In this document: one piece after another, positions 59,574-64,000 of the stretch
Position numbering within the stretch: the first letter of the stretch is position 1
Layout: the number at the start of each line of letters is the position of its first letter
Source: Halogeometricum sp. S1BR25-6
GTDB lineage: Archaea; Halobacteriota; Halobacteria; Halobacteriales; Haloferacaceae
DNA length: 64,000 bases
NCBI RefSeq assembly: GCF_031624495.1
Contig: NZ_JAMQOP010000002.1
Span: 868,001-932,000 of the forward strand
Direction: 5' to 3'
Notes under the pieces: model-generated
What the model was told of the DNA's origin: nothing
The model's database searches: none
The model's input: the letters and a program-made list of their open reading frames with translations, nothing else
Program-made: the position numbers and the translations under genes

Positions 59574-60074
59574 TCAGTCGCGGAAGAGGCGGAACGCCCC
59601 CTGTCCGGTGGCGACGGCCTCCTCCTCGGTCGTCCCCTGCCAGCGCTCGAACGCCTCGTCGTCCTCCCGCACCCGGTCGGGTATCTGGCTGACCACGGTG
59701 ACGGTGCTGACGCCGATGGTGCCGCCCGACCGGACCACCTCGGCCGTCGCCCGCAGGTCGCCCGCGGCGCGCCGGAGGTAGTTCACGTTCAGGTTCACCG
59801 TCGCCACGCCGCCGGTCAGCGGGTCGTCGAGCATCGTCCGCTGGGCGATGCCGCCCGCGGTGTCGAGGAGCGTCGCCGCGATGCCGCCGTGGACCGTCGG
59901 TGGGTCCGTCGTGTTCGTCAGTTTCTCGTCGTACGGCACGGTCATCACCGCCCGCCCCGGTTCGAGTTCGTTCACCTCGGTTCCTAACCACGAGAGGTAG
60001 CCGTGCTCCTCTTCGATGTACCGCTGGACGAACGAGACGGCGTCGTCCGGAAGCCCCTCGGCGTCGTCGCTCAT
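59574..60074 (-). CDS. PaaI-type hotdog-fold thioesterase
   Basis: A 166-residue hotdog-fold protein. The segment PTVHGGIAATLLDTAGGIA is the family motif, with the catalytic Asp in DTAGG, and a second strand is VNLNVNYLRRAAGDL. It hydrolyses acyl-CoA thioesters; the substrate is uncertain, with phenylacetate degradation one possibility but no paa genes seen. The C-terminal part contains an acidic segment. It ends six bases from the stop of the convergent nicotinamidase gene. Confidence 0.88.
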   Translation of the reverse strand: MSDDAEGLPDDAVSFVQRYIEEEHGYLSWLGTEVNELEPGRAVMTVPYDEKLTNTTDPPTVHGGIAATLLDTAGGIAQRTMLDDPLTGGVATVNLNVNYLRRAAGDLRATAEVVRSGGTIGVSTVTVVSQIPDRVREDDEAFERWQGTTEEEAVATGQGAFRLFRD

Positions 60075-60216
60075 GTACTTCTCCGCGACGCCGGAACGTA
60101 TGTAGCCACCGGTGAGGAGTTTACAGTTTTTTCGCGCGGTGGAGCGTCGGAGGGTTCGTTCTCGGAGGGGTTCCGACGGCCGTCAGAGGCAACCGCGACC
60201 GGTCCGCAGCGAACGC

Positions 60217-60675
60217 ATGAGCGACGAGGGCGGGGATGCCGACGGACCCGAGTACGACATCGACTTCCGCGAACACCCCGAGAAGTACGACATCGGCCGC
60301 GGCGAAGAGGGCGTGTTCAAAGTCGAACCGTACAAGTCCGAACTCCTCCCGCACTGGTCGTACGCCGACGAGGCGTCCGCCGAGGAGTCGGCCCGGGAGA
60401 TATACAAGCGGTACGAAGACTACCGGGAGAACGGGGAGTTCGTCGGGATGGACATGGCGCGGAAGTACCTCCAGATGGGCTACACGCGGTCGATGCGCTA
60501 CGCGAGGTATCCCGGCGGGCAGAAGTACGAAGAAGGGGAGGAGCGCGACCCCGAGGAGTGGGCCGACGAGGAGAAACGCGCCGCCGCGGTCGTCTTCGAG
60601 GAGTACCTCGAACGCGTTCGCGAGGACGAGCGGTATCAGAAGATGAAAGAGGAACACCGCGAGCGGCGGGGGTAG
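60217..60675 (+). CDS. DUF4385 family protein
   Basis: A 152-residue protein. Conserved blocks: YDIDFREHPEKYDIGRGEEG, FKVEPYKSELLPHWSY, YKRYEDYRENGEFVGMDM and ARKYLQMGYTRSMRYA. The C-terminus is helical and charged. It matches DUF4385, which occurs in bacteria and haloarchaea. Function unknown. The ATG at 60217 was chosen; an upstream in-frame extension is Arg-rich. Confidence 0.9.
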   Translation: MSDEGGDADGPEYDIDFREHPEKYDIGRGEEGVFKVEPYKSELLPHWSYADEASAEESAREIYKRYEDYRENGEFVGMDMARKYLQMGYTRSMRYARYPGGQKYEEGEERDPEEWADEEKRAAAVVFEEYLERVREDERYQKMKEEHRERRG

Positions 60676-60691
60676 GCGACCGGCGCCGCGG

Positions 60692-61627
60692 CTACCCCAG
60701 TCGAACCGGGTCGTCGGTGTCGCGCACCGAGACGCGCACCTCCTCGCCGACGGCGAACTCGCGACCGGGACAGACGAGTTTCGCGCCGAACTCGGGGTCG
60801 ACGGCGGCGAACAGCGAGAGGCCGGTGATTCGTTCGCCGTTCGCCAGCACTTCGACGTCGCGCCAGGCCACGTCCCGCCCCGTCGCCTCGCCGACGGGGT
60901 GTCCGAGAAAGGAGACGGAGTCGGGGTCGTCGGACCCCTCCGGCCCCGTTGCGCCGGCGTCCTCGTCCCCGCGGGTGAGAACGCCGCCGCCCGCGTAGTG
61001 GGCGAACCCGCCGTCGAGAACGCGGCCGTCGTCGGTCGCGATGCCCGCGAACGTCCTGCCCGGCGCGGGGTGCGCGGGCGCGTCGAGTAGCGCGTACGTC
61101 TCGGCCGTCTCGACGACGGTGCCGACGCCGTCCCACGCCAGCGGTTCGACGGAGACGTCGGCGACGACGGGGAGCGACCCGGAGGCGCGCCGGAGGTTCT
61201 GGTCGTGCCGTCGGAAGCCGACGTGGACGTGGTTGGCGACCCACGGCGCGAAGAAGCCCGAACGAATCATCGGTCCGAGCGAGTCGCCGACCTCGACGCG
61301 GTCGCCCGCCTCGACGGTCGGGTCGACGTGGAGGATTCGGGCGACGTACTCGCCGGAGTCGACCAGAATCAGGTACTCCGACTGGTGTGCGTACGGTTTC
61401 GGCGGCGCGCGGACGGTTCGCGTCTCCAACACCTCGCCGGCGACGGGCGAGAGTCCCTCGTTCGTCGCCGGATAGAGGTCGACGGCGCGCCCGCGGTCGT
61501 GCGCCGGGTACGGCGAGTTGTATAGCGAGAACCGGCGGTACCGGCGAAGCGTCGACTCGGGGAGCGTCACCGCCTCGGCCGCGTCGGTCGGCGGCGCGTC
61601 GGTCCGTCGCTCGCCGTCCCCGTTCAT
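60692..61627 (-). CDS. LytM/M23-like domain protein
   Basis: A 311-residue protein. The middle resembles the M23 (LytM) peptidase fold: PYPAHDRGRAVDLYP, then LSPVAGEVLETR, then ILHVDPTVEAGDRVEVGD and the HxH motif in ANHVHVGFRRH. In M23 enzymes HxxxD and HxH bind zinc, but the first motif here is spaced differently. Haloarchaea have no murein, so the substrate would be something else, or the domain is not enzymatic. No signal peptide is visible, so it may be cytoplasmic. It is divergent from the lipoate ligase-like gene. Confidence 0.75.
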   Translation of the reverse strand: MNGDGERRTDAPPTDAAEAVTLPESTLRRYRRFSLYNSPYPAHDRGRAVDLYPATNEGLSPVAGEVLETRTVRAPPKPYAHQSEYLILVDSGEYVARILHVDPTVEAGDRVEVGDSLGPMIRSGFFAPWVANHVHVGFRRHDQNLRRASGSLPVVADVSVEPLAWDGVGTVVETAETYALLDAPAHPAPGRTFAGIATDDGRVLDGGFAHYAGGGVLTRGDEDAGATGPEGSDDPDSVSFLGHPVGEATGRDVAWRDVEVLANGERITGLSLFAAVDPEFGAKLVCPGREFAVGEEVRVSVRDTDDPVRLG

Positions 61628-61679
61628 ACCCGAACCGGGGGACCGAGAGGGCTTAGGCGCGTCGGGTCCTGTCTCGACC

Positions 61680-62396
61680 ATGAGCGGCACAGACGCCGGT
61701 GCGACCGTCCGCGTCGTCCGCGGGCGCGCGACGACTCGGGAGGCCGACCGGACGGTGACGGAGCGTCTGCGCGAGGCGACCGGCGAGACGGGCGAACCGG
61801 GGTTCCGCGCGTGGACGCCGCACCGGCAGGTGGCGTTCGGTCGTCGCGACGCGCGCGCCGAAGGATACGACCGGGCCCGCGAGGCGGCCGAATCTCGCGG
61901 CTACCCGACCGTCGAGCGGAGCGTCGGCGGGCGCGCCGTCGCCTACACCGGCCGGACCGTGGCGTTCGCTTCCGCGGTCCCCGTCGGCGAGGGGCGAAAC
62001 GGACTCGACGACCGCTACGAGACGGCGACGACGGCCGTCGTCCGCGCCCTCCGCGGCCTCGGCGTGGCCGCGCGACGAGGGGAACCCCCCGACTCGTTCT
62101 GCCCGGGCGCACACTCCGTGCAGGCGCACGGGAAGCTATGCGGCATCGCTCAGCGCGTCCGCCGCGACGCCGCCCTCGTCTCCGGCGTCGTCGTCGTCGC
62201 CGACCGCGAGGAGGTGGCGGCCGTCCTCGAACCCGTCTACGAGGCGCTGGGCGTGCCGTTCGACCCCGGTTCGGTCGGCAGCGTCGCGGGCGGCGGCGGT
62301 CCGGCCGACGCGGAGCGGGTCTGTCGCGCCCTCGAAGACGCCTTCGTCGGCGACGCGGGGCGACGGGTCGAGGCAGCGGACGAGGTCGGAGCGTAG
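61680..62396 (+). CDS. Lipoate-protein ligase A-like family protein
   Basis: A 238-residue protein with the biotin/lipoate A/B ligase fold. The segments PHRQVAFGRRDARAEGYDRA, YPTVERSVGGRAVAYTGRTV and SVQAHGKLCGIAQRV match LplA-type enzymes. In Haloferax LplA-like proteins attach lipoate to 2-oxoacid dehydrogenases. Length is typical of the short archaeal form. The second, C-terminal accessory domain is absent; it may be encoded separately, as is usual in archaea. Confidence 0.86.
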   Translation: MSGTDAGATVRVVRGRATTREADRTVTERLREATGETGEPGFRAWTPHRQVAFGRRDARAEGYDRAREAAESRGYPTVERSVGGRAVAYTGRTVAFASAVPVGEGRNGLDDRYETATTAVVRALRGLGVAARRGEPPDSFCPGAHSVQAHGKLCGIAQRVRRDAALVSGVVVVADREEVAAVLEPVYEALGVPFDPGSVGSVAGGGGPADAERVCRALEDAFVGDAGRRVEAADEVGA

Positions 62397-62454
62397 CGAC
62401 CGGACTCCGACGGCAACCGCGGGGCTTACCGTCCCCCGCGCGGGACGAACGGGT

Positions 62455-63753
62455 ATGTCACTGCTCGTCACCGACGCGACGCTGGCCGACGGCCGCGTGC
62501 GCGACGTCCGAGTCGAAGGCGAGACCGTCGCCGCCGTCGAGGAGTCGCTCGACCCGCGCGAGAGCGACCGCGTCCTGAACGCCTCGGGGAAGATGCTGTT
62601 CCCGGGCGCCGTCGACCCGCACGTCCACTTCCGCGAACCCGGCTTCTCGCACAAGGAGACGTGGGCGTCCGGGTCCCGGAGCGCCGCCGCGGGCGGCGTC
62701 ACCGTCGTCGCAGACCAACCGAACACGACGCCGCCGACCGTCTCGGGCGAGGCGTTCGACGGCAAGGAGGCGCTGGCGGCCGAGTCGGTCGTCGACTTCG
62801 GAATCAGCGGCGGCGTCACGCCCGAGTGGGACCCCGATTCGCTGTTCGACCGCCCGCTGTTCGCGCTGGGAGAGGTCTTCTTGGCCGACTCGACCGGCGA
62901 TATGGGTATCGAGGCGGACCTGTTCGCCGACGCGGCCGAACGGGCCGCCGAGGCGGGCGTGACCGTGACCGTCCACGCCGAGGACGCAGACCTGTTCGAC
63001 GAGTCGGCGCGGGACAGAGACGCCGGCGGGATGGGCCGAGCGGCCGACGCCGACGTGTGGAGCCAGTACCGCGCCGCGGAGGCGGAGGCGGCGGCCGTCG
63101 AACGCGCCGCCGAGGTGGGCGCCGAATCGGGCGCGGACGTCCACATCGCCCACACCAGCACGCCCGAGGGCGTCGACGCCGCGACGGCCGGCGGCGCGAC
63201 GTGCGAGGTGACGCCGCACCACCTCTTTCTCTCGCGGGAGGACGCGACCGAACTGGGAACGTACGGCCGGATGAACCCCCCGCTCAGGAGCGAAGAGCGG
63301 CGCGTCGCGATGTGGAAGCGCCTCGTCGACGGCGAGATAGACGCCGTCGCCACCGACCACGCGCCGCACACGCGCGCCGAGAAGGACGTCGGCCTCTGGG
63401 ACGCCCCGAGCGGCGTCCCCGGCGTGGAGACGATGCTACCGCTCCTGTTGGAACGGGCGCGGAGAGGCGAGATATCCTACGAACGCGTCCGCGACGTGAC
63501 CGCCGCGAACGCCGCCGAGATATTCGACCTGCCGTCGAAAGGTCGAATCGAGGTCGGCGCCGACGCGGACCTCGTGCTGTTCGACCCCGAGAAGAGCCGA
63601 GAGATTCGCGGCGAAAACCTGCACTCGAACTGCGGGTGGACGCCGTTCGAGGGGATGCGCGGCGTCTTCCCCGAGACGACGGTCGTCCGCGGGCGTATCG
63701 TCTACGAGAAAGGGTCGTTCGAGGACGTGAACGGCGAGAACGTCCGCGACTGA
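62455..63753 (+). CDS. pyrC: Dihydroorotase
   Basis: A 432-residue amidohydrolase of the pyrimidine pathway that interconverts dihydroorotate and carbamoyl-aspartate. The N-terminal metal motif is VDPHVHFREPGFSHKET. A second His is in VTVHAEDADLF and a third in VHIAHTSTPEGVD, and the catalytic Asp is in VATDHAPHTRAEK, all typical of the class I (long) dihydroorotases. It is complete, with a gap of about 60 bases to the upstream gene. The palindromic element downstream may act as its terminator. Confidence 0.95.
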   Translation: MSLLVTDATLADGRVRDVRVEGETVAAVEESLDPRESDRVLNASGKMLFPGAVDPHVHFREPGFSHKETWASGSRSAAAGGVTVVADQPNTTPPTVSGEAFDGKEALAAESVVDFGISGGVTPEWDPDSLFDRPLFALGEVFLADSTGDMGIEADLFADAAERAAEAGVTVTVHAEDADLFDESARDRDAGGMGRAADADVWSQYRAAEAEAAAVERAAEVGAESGADVHIAHTSTPEGVDAATAGGATCEVTPHHLFLSREDATELGTYGRMNPPLRSEERRVAMWKRLVDGEIDAVATDHAPHTRAEKDVGLWDAPSGVPGVETMLPLLLERARRGEISYERVRDVTAANAAEIFDLPSKGRIEVGADADLVLFDPEKSREIRGENLHSNCGWTPFEGMRGVFPETTVVRGRIVYEKGSFEDVNGENVRD

Positions 63754-63839
63754 GCGCGGCGAGGCGGGTGGGCGAACTGCCGGCGACTGCGAGTCCCGAG
63801 TCGGGTGCCGGACTGCCGCGGACGACTCGGGGCCGAAGC

Positions 63840-63923
63840 TATAGTAGCGTCTGCAACTGATTACTCATCCGACCGCACGACGGCTTGCGGTCGAGTGAGT
63901 GAAGACTTGCAGCCGCTACTATA
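63840..63923. repeat. 84-bp imperfect palindromic element
   Basis: The 38-base arms TATAGTAGCGTCTGCAA... and ...TTGCAGCCGCTACTATA match at about 31 of 38 positions, around an 8-base centre CGACGGCT. The whole forms a long hairpin, located after pyrC, possibly before a convergent gene. I see no flanking target-site duplication. It could be a MITE-like or REP-like element or a bidirectional terminator. Confidence 0.75.
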
Positions 63924-63964
63924 CGTCACGACGGGGGGTGGCCCCGTCCTCCCTTATGAACTTA

Positions 63965-64000
63965 CGCGAGAAGCACACCGAGCGTCGCCGCCGCGGCCAT
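63965..64000 (-). CDS. Possible 3' end of a gene entering from the right (C-terminus AATLGVLLA)
   Basis: Read on the minus strand, the last 36 bases end in a TAA after MAAAATLGVLLA, an open, hydrophobic stretch that could be the C-terminus of a membrane protein. Only 11-12 codons are visible, so this is a weak call. On the plus strand there is also an ATG at 63956 followed by an Arg-rich frame to the end. Confidence 0.35.

Noticed and set aside
63840-63923. Insertion sequence terminal inverted repeats
   Set aside because: There is no internal ORF or target duplication. The 84-bp palindrome alone cannot be called an IS.

Overview
The window is a high-GC piece of a haloarchaeal (class Halobacteria) chromosome. 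The evidence is the very acidic proteome, archaeal class I LysRS, S19e, a PDCD5-type protein, archaeal UMP kinase, an archaellin, an Orc1/Cdc6 protein, an archaeal RNase P RNA, TATA-box promoters with many leaderless starts, and several families known mainly from haloarchaea (Hvo_1808-type surface proteins, DUF7123, DUF6360, DUF7563). A Haloferacales-type organism is my guess; the sequence alone does not fix the genus.

Layout. 0.1-11.9 kb is mostly core: LURP-one-like protein, lysS-pyrH, a MobB-like/MoaE fusion, DUF7123, a site-2 protease, thiL, a UPF0104 flippase-like protein, rps19e-PDCD5-PP-loop ATPase, an EamA transporter and hisS. 12.1-21.3 kb has a small membrane protein, two convergent alkaline-phosphatase-superfamily genes, truA, a HAD hydrolase, an M28 peptidase, a 51-residue zinc-ribbon protein and pepF. 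21.3-24.3 kb is a four-gene, translationally coupled operon of extremely acidic proteins of no known function. I consider it the best candidate for an undescribed system. 24.5-33.4 kb has tRNA-Lys, an M20 peptidase, DUF7119, a leaderless micro-ORF pair, nitrite/sulfite reductase with DUF6360, an HMA metallochaperone, a PKD/repeat surface protein, an Lrp-TRASH regulator and an orphan archaellin.

33.9-44 kb has glpK with a probable glycerol transporter, an Orc1/Cdc6-like protein, a siderophore/heme-type iron ABC system whose two promoters both carry DtxR/IdeR-like palindromes, an AI-2E family protein and a YihY/BrkB protein. 44-52.8 kb has a beta-CASP hydrolase, an ABC exporter, small haloarchaeal proteins, a six-helix membrane protein, a duplicated matrixin-like lipoprotein and a Zn/Cd-type P1B ATPase. 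The ORF-free stretch at 52.9-53.4 kb is the RNase P RNA gene on the minus strand. 53.5-63.8 kb has AMMECR1, the NAD salvage pair NAPRTase and nicotinamidase-like hydrolase flanking three surface lipoproteins (two are tandem paralogues), a PaaI thioesterase, DUF4385, a LytM-like protein, a lipoate ligase-like protein and pyrC. The window ends with an 84-bp palindromic element between convergent genes.

Themes: nucleotide metabolism (pyrH, pyrC, NAD salvage), translation (lysS, hisS, tRNA-Lys, S19e, truA, RNase P), metal homeostasis (iron uptake, HMA chaperone, TRASH regulator, Zn/Cd ATPase) and cell-surface lipoproteins with zincin motifs. I saw no CRISPR array, insertion sequence or provirus.
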